DNA of 64,000 nt. It comes from Pezicula radicicola (Eukaryota > Ascomycota > Leotiomycetes > Helotiales > Dermateaceae). The stretch covers positions 312,057 to 376,056 of the forward strand of contig PDUO01000042.1 in assembly GCA_003008705.1 (NCBI GenBank), in the 5' to 3' direction. A program made the position numbers and the translations under genes. Below, piece by piece: positions 1 to 11,379 of this stretch. The notes under the pieces are model-generated. The model made no database searches. It worked only from the letters and a program-made list of their open reading frames with translations, and was not told the origin of the DNA. Position 1 is the stretch's first letter. Each line of letters opens with the position of its first letter.

Positions 1-430
1 AGTGCGCAGTTGACGTTGGCTTGGCTTTTGAAGCAGGGAGATGATATTATTCCTATTCCGTAAGTTCTAGCCATCTCATTATGTTCCCTACACACAGAGA
101 GACAATATTCCTGGTATCAACGAATTGTCGAATGCTAATTTCTTATTGTAAAGTGGTACGACGAAGATTAAATATTTAGAGGAAAACTTTGCTGCATTGC
201 AGGTTCACTTGACCGATGAAGAGGCTGCTGAGATTCGGAAGGCTATTGAGGCATGTGTTGTTTATGGGACGAGATATCCTGATTTGTAAGTGATAATTCC
301 ATCTAACATGGAGAGAAATTATGGTGGTAGCTTGATGGCTAATACTGCATAGCATGTGTGGCTCGTTGTTTGCAGATACGCCTCCCTTGAAGTAATCGAC
401 AGAACTGAACTTCATGTCTCGGTTTATTAG
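1..430 (+). CDS. Aldo-keto reductase, C-terminal part (gene cut by window edge)
   Basis: This is the end of an NADP(H)-dependent aldo-keto reductase of the YakC/aryl-alcohol dehydrogenase-like group, cytosolic enzymes that reduce aldehydes or ketones. Three exon pieces are visible: 1-59, 154-285 and 376-430, joined in phase by GTAAGT-type introns. The translation carries the family signature around IPIPGTTKIKYLEENFAAL, where the residues that bind the NADP 2'-phosphate lie. It is followed by an LTDEEAAEIRKAIE helix and a short C-terminal tail ending at TAG 428-430. The TIM-barrel catalytic tetrad lies upstream of the window. The substrate cannot be told. The open reading is intact in what is visible. 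Confidence 0.85.
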
Positions 431-1332
431 TTAGTGAAGAATAAAAGTTGAGATTATTACTCATATGCTAAGTAATCACCTCTACAGAGTATATGAGATG
501 ATCAGATGATTTATCCGTCATTCGGCTTCATCCATGATCAATAATGACTTATCCAACCCAGACCTAGACTCTCTTTACTAAGCAGACAGCATCTATGATC
601 TCCTTCGTTAATCACTGCATTCAAGGACATCCTATAATTTAAGAGCAGCCACACAATGTAATGGTACAATGGTAATAATAAACTCATTTCATAGGGTGAC
701 ACGAAGAGAAGTCAACTTAACTAGGTAAAATACCCTCTTGAAGAATTTGTTTGTTTTTGTTCGACATATGCAGCCAAGAAATACGGACCTACTCTATCAC
801 TACTTTGATTCTTTTGTTCTTCCTCCGCTACTCTACTTTATACAAAAAACAGCTATATGTAACGTGTTATTCCTTTTAACACTTAGGAATAGAGACTTAG
901 TACTCACCTTAGCTTACATTGCTAATATTTTACCACAGCCAAGACCGATTGCAGAGTGCCAATAGTTGCCAATAGAATACTAAAAAAAAACAAGATGGGT
1001 AAACAAGAGGTTTCTAAAAGACACTATTTGAAGAATTGCTAGTTAAGTAAATACTTAAAGTCTTCTTTTCCCTCATAAGTATGTTGTGGGGGGATGAAAG
1101 AGAAAGTATCGTCGGCGACTGACGGAAAGTGTATTTACTCGAGTAATTAACCGACGAACATTCACCCCCTACCAACACGTGAAAAGCAACCTCCCCACCA
1201 CCCCTCCACCCTCCATGCATCCTTCCATCCCACCCCGCACCCAGAAACTCATACACTATATCACACCACAAACACGACCTCAACCGCTCCTCAACGCCAG
1301 CCGAAAAGAACCCAAAGTTGATAACAGTAAAA
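431..1332. other. Intergenic: 3' flank of the reductase and promoter of the TupA-like gene
   Basis: No credible gene is visible. The first 750 bases are AT-rich. From about 1170 to 1330 the + strand becomes a C/A-rich, pyrimidine-rich tract, typical of the 5' untranslated region of a fungal gene, running into the ATG at 1333. The small open frames here lack family resemblance and intron signals. Confidence 0.5.
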
Positions 1333-2921
1333 ATGGCATCAATACCCATCTCCCTAACCAACCCCCCAGCCCTAGTAACACCAGCAGAAATCTACTATCA
1401 TCCATCCTTAAAACCAGGGGAAAACACTCCAAAGCCAGAGACTGAATTACGTATAGCTACTGGTGGAGCTGGACAATCGGGTTTGATTGGCGCTTTGGCT
1501 AGGGGATTTATTGAGGAGGAAGTGAGGAAGGGGGAGGAGGGATTTGCTGTTGCTTGGTTACTTTCAGATACTAGTGCTAGTTTTAACTTTTTGGTACGTT
1601 GTTTTGGTTTCTTTTTTGTTTCTGTTGGTGGGTTGATTGATATGGGGTATTAAGATTATTCGATGGGGGGTTTTCTTTAGATGGCGGTTTTCTTTTAAAG
1701 CAAAGGGGTGTTCTTTTTCAGACAGATGCTGGTATTTGTATCTCAGTTCTTGAGTTAAAGTTTGGACTCCCCCCCAAGTCTTGACTGACTTGATTCTGGT
1801 CGGGGAGGAGTTGTGTTTAGTATGCTGACATTTTGTTCTTATGAGGTTGAAGGGTTCCAGATCTGCTGATTTGAGTATTACCTATCATAAGGTAGCAGAG
1901 GGTATTGCTATTAGCCAGGGGATTGCTGATAGGTAAGTTAGTTAAAACATAGTCCCCCCTTTCCCTAGAAATTAATAACTCTTCTACAAATACCATCAGG
2001 TTCGAGTTTTCAATAATCAAAAACAAATAGAGCAAATAAACTGACTCGGATTTTACTATCTAGGAGGGAGTACGCATGGCGAGATCACTGGTTACTCGTC
2101 GGTAAGCCCTTATTTCATCCCAAAAAGAAAAGGAAATAAAACAAATCAATCCATTTTCACCCCACCACAAACCCAAAAATCCAACCCAAAAAAAACTAAC
2201 CTTCAAACCCCCAAAGGCCCCAAATCCAACCCCGCCTCCCTTCCCTCCCCCTCATCAACAATCTACGCCCACCTAACCCAACTCTTCATCTCAGCAATCT
2301 CATCCTCCAACACGCCCAATCCAATTCGTTTCCTATCACGATACGACAAATCAGCAGCCAACATAAAGGAATCCTCACTCTGGTCAGCAATCGGGCAAAC
2401 TCCATGGTCTTATCCATATTCAGGTTGGTATCATCGATACGTGGAATTTCCGTTTGCGGCGTTGAGAGCTGCTAGTCTTTTGGGAGAGTATACTATTACG
2501 GATCGGGGGACTTGGTTAGCTGTTGAGGAAGAGATTAGAGAGCGGATGGAGATTTTTGTGAGTTTTGTGTTTCCCTTGTCTGTTTTGTCTGGGGCTTTGT
2601 TTTTCTATTTCCGGTTTGGTTGTTTGGAGTTGTGTTTATGAATGCACTTCATGGTTGGGCTGGAATCACGAAGTATAAAGCTGATAGGTCATTTTCATGT
2701 TGTAGAAAGCCAGTACAGATGATGAAGACGATCCCCTTCTAAACCCAGCGCATATCCTAGTAGGAACTAGAGGCGAGAATAGGGAAATGGCTAATAAATT
2801 TGCGGATTGGATGATTAGAGCAGATGGGGGGCAGAAGATCATTGAGGAGTTTGAGATCAATGGTGTTAGATTATACTCTGCTGCTCCGACTAAAGATAAT
2901 GGTGGCGTAGCTGTATCTTGA
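1333..2921 (+). CDS. TupA-like (tungstate-type) solute-binding domain protein
   Basis: Spliced exons 1333-1593, 1853-1932, 2064-2101, 2217-2557 and 2706-2921 give 311 aa. The protein matches the periplasmic binding fold of bacterial tungstate/anion ABC-transporter binding proteins (TupA/COG2998 type). Landmarks are an ATGGAGQSGLIGAL phosphate-loop-like segment near the N-terminus, SADLSITYHKVAEGIA, the REYAWRDHWLLVGPKSNPA stretch, and a C-terminal MANKFADWMIRADGGQ helix. No signal peptide or lipobox is visible, so it is probably intracellular, unlike bacterial relatives. ATG 1333 is chosen because the upstream in-frame codon is only TTG. The first intron (259 nt) is long and might hide a micro-exon; its acceptor at 1852 is the least certain junction. 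The role in fungi is unknown: anion sensing or binding is an inference from the fold. Confidence 0.75.
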
Positions 2922-3413
2922 AGTTGCGTTAGAATGATAGATTGGCAACCAAATTTGGTTTACAGAACTAGTAAATGGTTATAAACTTTGCTATGTGACT
3001 ACTTTTAAGAGTCTTAAGTAATAGTCACATAGGAGTAGTAACTCATAGCTTGAGAAGCCCAATTTGTCTCAGTAACTCTCTCAACTTGAGTAACCAAACT
3101 CAAGCATTAATTTGCACCAGATTAAAGTTTGTTTGACTTACACTGCGATTTATTCTCGGCTTGATGAATAGTGTCCTGAGATTCATCTTAGGTCAAGCTT
3201 TTGATTAATCAGATTTCAGAAAGGCGTCCGGAAACCCACGTTTGCCAATAAATTCTTGTTATTCAATTTCTGAACTTCTGCAAAGTAGTTCTATCAATCT
3301 TGGACCACTACTGGTGATAAATCCATATAACGCCGATGTAAATGCAAGGAAATCCATCTAACAAAGATGCTCGCTATAAAAACATCTCAAGCCCAATTCC
3401 CAGCATAGCTTGG
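2922..3413. other. Convergent intergenic region
   Basis: This is shared 3' flank between the + strand TupA-like gene and the - strand dioxygenase-like gene. It is AT-rich, with several repeats of a loosely conserved CTTGAGTAA/ACTCAAG motif at about 3050-3110. No gene is visible. Confidence 0.5.
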
Positions 3414-5085
3414 CTAAGCCTTTCCAAGACCCAACGGTAACCTGCCAGCAGCCTTCAAGCTAGCATTGACTTCATCAATATGATCCATAAAACCACCTCT
3501 CACACTATCCCAAAGAGTAGGGTTACTATCCATCAAAACTCCACTCCTCTCCAATGCATATTTCGTAACTGCGCAATGAGTACTGATATGAAACATAAAC
3601 GCCATACTACCCTCGCCAGTGCGAATAGGTTTCAGTTCCTGCGTCGTAGCAGTCTTGAATACTTCATAGGTTTCCCCATGAGGCATATAGCTACTCTGAT
3701 AGCTCAGCCCCCCAACTTGAAGATCCTTTGAGGAACCAGCGTATTTTCCGTACACGAGACCCATGACTTCGGTCGCCATATTGCGGTGGTAATATGGGGG
3801 ACGATATCCATCATTGACAGTCCACTTTGGTGTAAACATCATAACTTCCGTTAGACTGACACCCGGAATTTTACTCTTCGCCATGAGTACAATGTATACC
3901 GAGGGATCACTCTGCTCCTTATCAACCACAGCAGCTGGGATGAATTTCTCGACGCAGTACTTATATGGAGCATAATTTCCATGCCAGGCCACGACATCAA
4001 ATGGTGTATGCTCTTGTAAACAGAGATGAAGTTTTCCGGCTAATTTGTATACGATTTCCCATGGTGAAGCATCCATGTCAAAAGATGCTACGGGAATTTC
4101 GAAATCACGGGGTAGTGCCATGCCGTTGGACCCAATTGGGCCAAGATCGGGGAGCTCGTAGTGTGAGCCGAAGATCTCTTGAATGTAGCCTCGGACCGGG
4201 CCGTCTGGAAGAGTGACTTTAAAGCGGATACCGGCTTGAATAACTGCTATTTCGCCGGGGCGGACCATCATTCTGAATATTTTTATTAGCAAATGTTCAC
4301 TAGCCGAGTGAAAAGAGGCTTACCGTCCCATTTCCGTCTGGATATCTAGTCTTCCCTCCGAAGGCACAATCAACATATCTCCGTCATTACTACAGAATGC
4401 CCTATTTGTCATTGACGAATTGGCCGTATACAAATGTACCGCAAGTCCCTCCTTTGTGGTTGGATCTCCTGAACCAACCATTGTCTTCAGGCCTTGCACG
4501 AAGTCTATCGACTTTTCGGATGCAGGTGTGATTGGGAATTGGGCCCATGTAAGGTTGTGGGGGAGGTATTCGACATCGGGGTTGTTGATTGTGAAGTTGG
4601 CTTCCAGCTGAGACACAAATATTGTCAATGTTATATCAAAAGCAATACTCGGGCAACACTTACATCAGGAGTTGCGTCCATCTTTGTCACAGCACGATGT
4701 GCTGCCGATGGTCTGATTCGATAGTACCAACTATACGAAGTTTAGATCAACAACGCACCCAATGCCCTGGCTTCGTGGAACTTACACATGCTGTATGGAC
4801 TGGCGAGAAGAGACGAAAGAAGTGCCATTGAGCTGTTCCGAGTACAAATCATATTTGCACTTCTGAGGAGTATTCCGTGCAAGTGGCAGAGTATCAGGAC
4901 TTCGGGTCAAATATGTTGTTAGCAGACTTCGAAGTTGTTCGCAGAGGACATACGTACATAGCTTCAGTTGCAAAGCGGTTTCCAAACCCCACTTGGTAGG
5001 TGTACGGATCAGTTGCCGTCGGCTGTTGGACAAAAGTAGAAGAACTGGAAGCTCCAAACGTCGTCGGCGCTGGGAGAGTGACCAT
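3414..5085 (-). CDS. Homogentisate 1,2-dioxygenase-like protein (divergent paralogue)
   Basis: Exons 5085-4958, 4899-4786, 4730-4664, 4607-4324 and 4272-3414 join in phase to 483 aa. Family members open the aromatic ring of homogentisate to maleylacetoacetate in tyrosine and phenylacetate breakdown, using a non-haem Fe(II) centre. Visible family marks are YQVGFGNRFATEA, LPLARNTPQKCKYDLYSEQL, WYYRIRPSAAH, the FDVVAWHGNYAPYKY segment, and PPYYHRNMATEVMG, which keeps the iron-ligand His and Glu with six-residue spacing. MPHGET would supply the third ligand. However, the segment that in classical enzymes reads SLHS...PHGPD is SYQSSYMPHGET here, so one active-site His is Gln and the GPD is lost. 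This suggests a paralogue with altered substrate. No maleylacetoacetate isomerase or fumarylacetoacetase gene is adjacent, as would be expected for the tyrosine pathway cluster. It is divergent from the P450 gene across 604 bp. Confidence 0.85.
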
Positions 5086-5689
5086 TGTGCCTCAAATCTC
5101 AAATCTTTTAATATCTTTTCCAAAACTTTACAACAACAACAACTACAACTTTCCTCCACAAAAATCAATCGGATTCATTTCTATACAAATACTTTCCCTT
5201 TAGAATGCGGCCGTCGCATCGCAACCATTATCTCTCAGTCGTCCCGCGTTCTGAGGGAGGGTCGGAGGATCGGCCAAGCTGGACATTCCGTTCCTTGCCG
5301 GCCGCAATTCCCTAATCTTGGCGATGAGAGGATAGAGATGTGCTCCTTAGGAACTGCCGGCGGCAATAAACAACTGCCACGATGTTGATGATTGGATCCA
5401 CCACTACCAGAAATCCACGACGAGAGTCCCGACGTCGAACCGTGCCTGCAGACATGGTATTATCAAGGTCTTGATAAAGCCATTGGACAAATCAGGTCTG
5501 TTCGATTGGAAGATTGCAAGAAGCATGATGTAAGAGCGTCAGACTGCCAGCTTACATCTTAGAATTATTCCTGGGTAATAATATCTTAAGATCAGCCCCG
5601 AGACCCCTCCGTCTGAGCTCGTCGTCGGCTCCAAACTTCTGTCTTCACATTCTCAATCAGTCAATTGATTGCCCTTCCTGTCGGTAGCC
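5086..5689. promoter_or_regulatory. Divergent promoter between dioxygenase-like and P450 genes
   Basis: This is a bidirectional promoter region. It contains CGGCCGGCA on the - strand at 5296-5304 and a perfect odd palindrome TGCCGGCGGCA at 5355-5365, which holds a CCG-N-CGG pair. Such CGG/CCG pairs are typical binding sites of Zn2Cys6 regulators. The same nine-base core recurs in the divergent promoter at 11188-11196 of the neighbouring reductase/regulator pair. Binding by that regulator is inference. Confidence 0.4.
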
Positions 5690-7749
5690 ATGCTGTTCGG
5701 CCTCTCACTTCTCAATGCCGTTGGTTTGGGAGCTGCTCTTGTGTCGCTGTTTGTTTGGCAGTTGTATGTGAGATGCTTCACCGTCAAGAACAAGAGTGGT
5801 TTCCCCTTGCCTCCAGGTCCCAAGGGCGAACCAATCTTGGGCCATTTTCGAGTTGTTCCTCTCGAGAATCCCGAGTTTTCTTATATAAAATGGGGAAAGG
5901 AATTTGGTAAGTGATCTTCTGCCAAAAGTAATGCTGCTCGACTGACCTTGCGCAGCTTCCGATGTCCTGTATTTCAACATTTTTGGTCGCCCAGTGGTGG
6001 TGCTGAATAGTGTCCAAGCTGCCGTAGATTTGCTTGACAAACGAGGTGCCAATTATGGCGACAGGCCTCGTTTTGTTCAGTTCGAAGTGTAAGTCATATC
6101 CACCTGCTCGCGTTTCGGAATCACATATAAATGGCGGATTGGAAAAGTTTCCCCAAAAGGTGAGGTAAAAGAAGCTGGACGGTGTAGCTCGTAGGGCTTA
6201 CTCCGCTGTCACCAGTGAGAAGGGTATTATGGCAGAAGAGCCGTTTCGCAACCTCCAAAAGCTTCCCTCAATCACTTGCTTGGCCTAAGTATAGGTTGCA
6301 AATTTCTGTTTCACAGCCTCGAATCACACAGAAACTGACAATAAATCATGTAGAATGGGCTGGGGAATGACCCTAACATTCCTTCCCTGGGGCCCCAAAT
6401 TCAAACTTCACCGCTCCCTAATGCAAACTTCCTTCACGAAATCCAATATAAAACAATACCAACCTCTCCAAGAACGCGAAGCTCGCATCGCCGCACTCGG
6501 AATAATAAAGAACCCTGCAGAGTGGGAAATCATTACCCGCAGATTCTCTTCTGCTATTGTGTTGAAGATTGGGTTCGGAGTGACGATTGATAGTGATGCC
6601 CATCCTTATCTGCAATATGCGGTTGATGCCAATTTTGCTACTACGAATGGAGGCACGCCGGCTAGTACTGTGGTGGATTATTTCCCTTTCGGTATACTTC
6701 TCTACTCAATCAGGAAAAAAGGAAGGAAAAACTGACATACTTTTGTAGTCCGCCATCTTCCAAACTGGCTAGCACGTTCATCACCATTGAAGCATGCAAG
6801 AGATTCCAAAATCTTCATCCAAAGAATAACCAACATTCCCTTTGCAGCCCTCCAAAAAGACATCGAAGACGGAATCGCCGAGCCCTCAATAGCTCACACC
6901 CTCCTCGACCGTTACAAAGCCAACCTAGAAGCCGGAAAGCCTAACCCCTTCGACTTAGACGACATCAAAGGAGCAGCCGGAGCAATCTTCATCGCGGGTG
7001 CCAACACAACCTGGTCAACAATAATAATTTGCATCCTCAGCCTCCTACTAAACCCTTCCGTCCTCGCAAAAGCACAAGCAGAAATCGACAAAGTAGTTGG
7101 AAGTGATCGATTGCCCGATTTCGAAGATCGTCCGAACTTGAGATATATTGATTTTATTGTTGAGGAGGCTTTCAGATGGGCTCCTTTGAGTCCTGTTGGC
7201 GTTCCTCATCGTACTTTAGAGGATGATGTTTACAATGGGATGTTTATTCCTAAGGGGTCGGTGGTTTATGCTAATGCGAGAGCTATGTGTTATGATGAAA
7301 CGAGATATAAGAATCCGTCTATCTTTAACCCTGATCGGTTTACGACGAAGGAAGAGGGAGGTGCTGGTGAGCCTTTCTCACTCGGTCCCTTTGGTTTCGG
7401 CCGAAGGTATGTGTTCTAATTTCATTATTTCTATTACGTCATACTAATGATAAACACAGAATTTGTCCCGGTCAACATCTCGCTGGTGCGAGCGTCTGGA
7501 TCATGTTGACTACGATCCTCGCTACCATGAATGTCGAGAAACCAATCGGACCAGATGGAAAAGTTATTGAGCCTGAACTTGGCCTTTCAAATGGTCTTTC
7601 AAGGTATGTCGACAAACTACTGAGCTTTGTCCGGTATGAAGAACCCGGAATAAGAGTGCTAATCTTAATACAGCCATCCTGAACATTTCGACGTATCATT
7701 GGCACCTCGCTCAAAGAAAGCTGAAGAACTACTTGCTCGTGCGATATGA
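5690..7749 (+). CDS. Cytochrome P450 monooxygenase
   Basis: Exons 5690-5906, 5956-6088, 6354-6691, 6749-7406, 7460-7603 and 7674-7749 give 521 aa. There is one N-terminal membrane helix, then the proline-rich hinge FPLPPGPKGEP, the ExxR pair (EAFR, Glu369-Arg372), NPDRF, and the haem loop FGFGRRICPGQH with Cys451 as thiolate ligand. It is an ER-bound class II P450 that needs an NADPH reductase, which lies convergently downstream. It resembles fungal P450s usually annotated as O-methylsterigmatocystin oxidoreductase-like; I cannot assign a CYP family. It is not the CYP504 type that feeds the homogentisate route, because the haem loop differs. Odd feature: the I-helix reads AGANTT, with Asn315 where most P450s have Asp or Glu. 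The start at 5690 gives the expected anchor; the in-frame TTG upstream is not credible. Confidence 0.9.
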
Positions 7750-8233
7750 TGTTTTATTCCAAGAGAGGGAGAGAGAGAGATTGAGTAAAAGTAATAGGCG
7801 CTCTTTGCTTTTATGACGAGCTGTAATATGCTTATGAAGGATATATCCATATTTACCACATGAACGTTTATGAATTCCTGGAGTGGGATATTTCATGGGG
7901 ATTTGAATAGCGATAGCGAAGCGTTTGAAGGATTTACTGGAAGACTGTAAAAAAAACTTATTCAAACATTATTATAACCTGCAACTGCATCCTTATTTCT
8001 TCCTATATGTATGAAGTAAGCAAATCTAAAACATACGAACGAACCTAAGTATGTCTAAGTGGAAAGGAGCCAGGTACATAAATCAGCAGCAAGTTACTTA
8101 CTCCTCTTGGCAACTACCAAGCGAGATATGACATTATTTCTCTATAGACAAAGATCTAAACAAGGAATCTGGCATCACACCATAGGTTCTATAGCTTTGA
8201 ACATAGCGAAGCCATTATTATAACTTCAACATG
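7750..8233. other. Convergent intergenic region
   Basis: This is 3' flank shared by the P450 and P450-reductase genes. It has a short GA-rich simple repeat at about 7768-7784; otherwise it is AT-rich and without features. Confidence 0.5.
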
Positions 8234-10688
8234 TCAAGACCACACATCAAGCAAAAGCCTTTTTCTCTCCTTCAAAAACTTAAGGACTTTCTGACCCTCA
8301 TCCTCTCCGCCTCCCTTGGCTTTAGCAAGAATAACCTCGAGTTTCGCTTGAACATCTGCAGCCATATATTTCGCATCACCACATATATAGACATAGCCTA
8401 GTCGCCATCCAACATCAATAAAGTTTCCACTGCAGCACTTAGAGGAAAAGAGACTAACTAACCTTGCTTCTCTAAAATTGCTTTAGTTATAACCTCACTC
8501 TGTTGCTCTATCAAGTCCTGCACATAAACCTTTGGCTGACCAACTTCACGAGAGAATGCGACGTGCATGTGGAATGTACCATCTAATTCCTTTGCATACT
8601 CTGCCCACTCATCTCGGAATAGAAAGTCAGAATCTGCGCGCCTACAGCCGTAGAAAAGGTGGAAGTGACCCCAGTCTTTCAATGCATCCGGTCCTTGGGC
8701 TTTCTTTGCACGGCGAGCTAGGAAGACACGTTCTTGGACGAAAGCCCGAAAGGGAGCTATACCCTACCTTGAATTAGCAGTGAGAGATGGAATAAGAATT
8801 GGTTGCTTACCGTGCCTGGGCCAATCATGATCACGGGAAGTTTGACACTTGTTGGTAACCGGAATTTGGAAAGTCGGGTGTGGATTGGAATAGCGTAGGA
8901 TGTCCAAGTCTTGTATTTACCCCGTGGACCATCGAGACGGTAAACTGGAGCCTCAGGGTCTGGCTTCGAGTCTGAATTGGCGAGGTTGATGCTGTGTAGA
9001 TAATTGGTGTGGAGGCCATAGTGTATGTTGGAGGAAGCTGGCAGTTGAGTTTTAGATACAACTGCTGTGACGTGGATAGAGTCAGGAAACAATCTTGGTG
9101 ATGATGATATCGAGTAATATCTTGGCTGTAATACAGGAACTCTGGAAATGATGCGTTCGAATGGAATGGGCCAAGTTGTATAAGTTGCTAGTTTTGGATT
9201 GGCTTCAAGTGAATCTCCCTGAGATATGTCACTCAGTATTTATCCAAAATTTAGGAAATAGAGCACAGAACCTACAGATGCGAGCACAAGGACTTGTGCT
9301 AATGTCAACCCCTTGTCAACTACCATGGTATGAAAGAAATCTTTATCTGATCCAAATCTATCAAGCATCATCTTTGCGTTCTCGGTTGGTGCAAACTTTG
9401 AGAATGAATGTACAGTCTGACGTGATGCCAGTTGTGAAACATCGATATAATGACGGAAAACAGTCTCATAATTTGTTGGGATGGGAAATGGAACCTTGGC
9501 CAGATCCGGATCCAAACTTACAACATCGATAATCTGGCTACGTTTCTTCTCGAGACCCAGTACTCGTAGCAGCCGTTCCACTTCAACTTCAGGGTTCATA
9601 GGCCACATGCCAACGTGATCGCCGCTCTGATATTTCAGTCCGGAATCGCTGATATCAAGATCAATGAAGACGCAATTCCGTTCGCCTGATTGAAACAACT
9701 CCTTAGTCTCTAAGACTGGAGCTATATAGGGATTCTTTTCATCATGAACTCCACGATTTCCAGTCAACGCTCTTTCAGAAATTTCGCCTAAATATACTCT
9801 CTTCTGTTCAAACTCTGGACCGCACTCCGTCAATTCGAAATCTGCAGTTTCAAGGCCAGCTCCTACCTGCCAGCCCATAGTCTTTTCAACCGCTGACCAG
9901 ATATTCTCTTTCCAAGAAATGTAATCCTCCTCCAAATCTTTGTCTTCGTCTCCTTCGCCACTGGGCCCAAGCCTTGTAGCCCCCGCTCGCGTGAGAGCAT
10001 TGTTTATGTCCTTGCCAATCTTGCAGAACTGCTCATAAGTGCTGTTTCCCAGCGCAAAAATGGAGTACCTGAGGTTTTCCAGCGAGTTACCACCATTCGA
10101 TAACTCGAGCTCTTCTGCTTTGAGAAACTCAGTCAGACCTATCGCATTGTCCGTGGGCTCTCCTTCCCCATATGTAGAAACGACGAAGACAACCAGGACG
10201 TCGCTCGGGATCCGGTCGAGAACGTTAAAGTCATAACTGTTAACATTAGGTTTCGCTCGATCCAACGTCTAGAGTTCTCTAGACTCACTTCTCAGGATCA
10301 CAAACCAAGGAAGATAGCCCGTATCGTGACTTGAATTTTTTGGCCAGTCGGACCGCATAGGCTGCGCTGCAGGACCAAAAGTAAGCTTCATCTCAGGTGC
10401 TGTTTCTGGGCCAGCTGCTCACGCGTTTCCAGTTTGTGAACCGTAGAATACAACAATCTTCTTTGACTGGCTGATATCAGCTCTTGACCATTCTGTGGAG
10501 TCAGAAAGACTCACGCTTCTTCTCAACGCAGCAGCAAAATCTCTTTCGTCATCCTGTCCTGCACTTGCAGTAACCGTAGTCCTCGAGGCTGGGAGAGGTC
10601 TAATTGACTTTGCTGGGAAATAGAGCCAGAGTGCCGCTGCACTAAGCAAGCCCACGAAGACCACGATAAGATCGTTATTCGCAAACAT
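8234..10688 (-). CDS. NADPH-cytochrome P450 reductase (second-type, cluster-linked)
   Basis: Six exons (10688-10423, 10366-10289, 10236-9276, 9218-8811, 8763-8463, 8397-8234) join in phase to 725 aa. It passes electrons from NADPH through FAD and FMN to ER P450s. Domains in order: an N-terminal membrane anchor (about residues 6-25); FMN-binding flavodoxin with FYGSQTGNA and STYGEGEPTDNA; a connecting and FAD domain with RYYSISSSP; the NADPH site GPGTGIAPFRAFVQER; YICGDAKYMA; and the C-terminal DVWS. The acceptor at 8764 was chosen because it restores GPGTGIAPF. The short anchor, the Ser/Thr-rich linker and the C-terminal sequence differ from the housekeeping fungal reductase as I recall it, so this is probably a dedicated paralogue serving the adjacent P450. 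It shares a divergent promoter with the Zn2Cys6 gene. Confidence 0.92.
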
Positions 10689-11379
10689 GGCCTGCGAAAG
10701 ATGCTCAGACTGGGACACGCGTTGAATGTTGTTGCTGGTGTGTGCAAGCTTTGTAGGTAGCCTTGTCCTTGCCTCTGGTCTGGCCTGCCGGGAAGGCTGT
10801 GAATAGCTTTATCCCTGGAGGCCCGGCAAGTGTTCCGTTCAAGGCTTGAACCATGGATGCTGCATGATTATTGGAAAATCGGAATATTGGGACGATAAAA
10901 GGAGAAAGCCGACAGCATGCATTGGGCCCATATCAGTGTACCAGTATCAGCCTTGTCGAGGGCTACTCGCCTGGCCGACATTGTGGAGCACAATGTCGCG
11001 ATGTGGTAAAGTGCTGCACAACGAGACAAAGACGGTTAGATATCTCAACGTGTCTCAAGGGTGGGTGGGAGGCCACTATCAATTGGACCAATTGCCATCT
11101 TTGCGAAGTGCCGTAGGGCCTTGTATTGAACTGTATATAGCCATAAAGCAGGATACTTTTCTCGATGGACAGTGTTTTTTTTTTTTTCGGCCGGCAGGAT
11201 GTGACAGTGACAGCTTTGTTTTTTGTTTTGGTTTTTGGTGGTATACGACGGGAGAACCGAGTACGAGAGTGACAGGACAAGACTACAGAGTGTCCCTACT
11301 TCGTAGGTACCTTACCTACTCAATTGGTGCGGCACGTGACCAGAACCGCTTAAAGATCTACCGGGGCGCCAAACTGGAT
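10689..11379. promoter_or_regulatory. Divergent promoter between P450 reductase and Zn2Cys6 regulator
   Basis: About 690 bp between two divergent start codons. It contains a T tract at about 11175-11187 running directly into CGGCCGGCA (11188-11196), a core also found in the dioxygenase/P450 promoter. A CACGTG E-box lies at 11333-11338, and TAGGTA/TACCTA elements lie at about 11304-11320. A feedback role of the adjacent regulator is inference. Confidence 0.4.
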
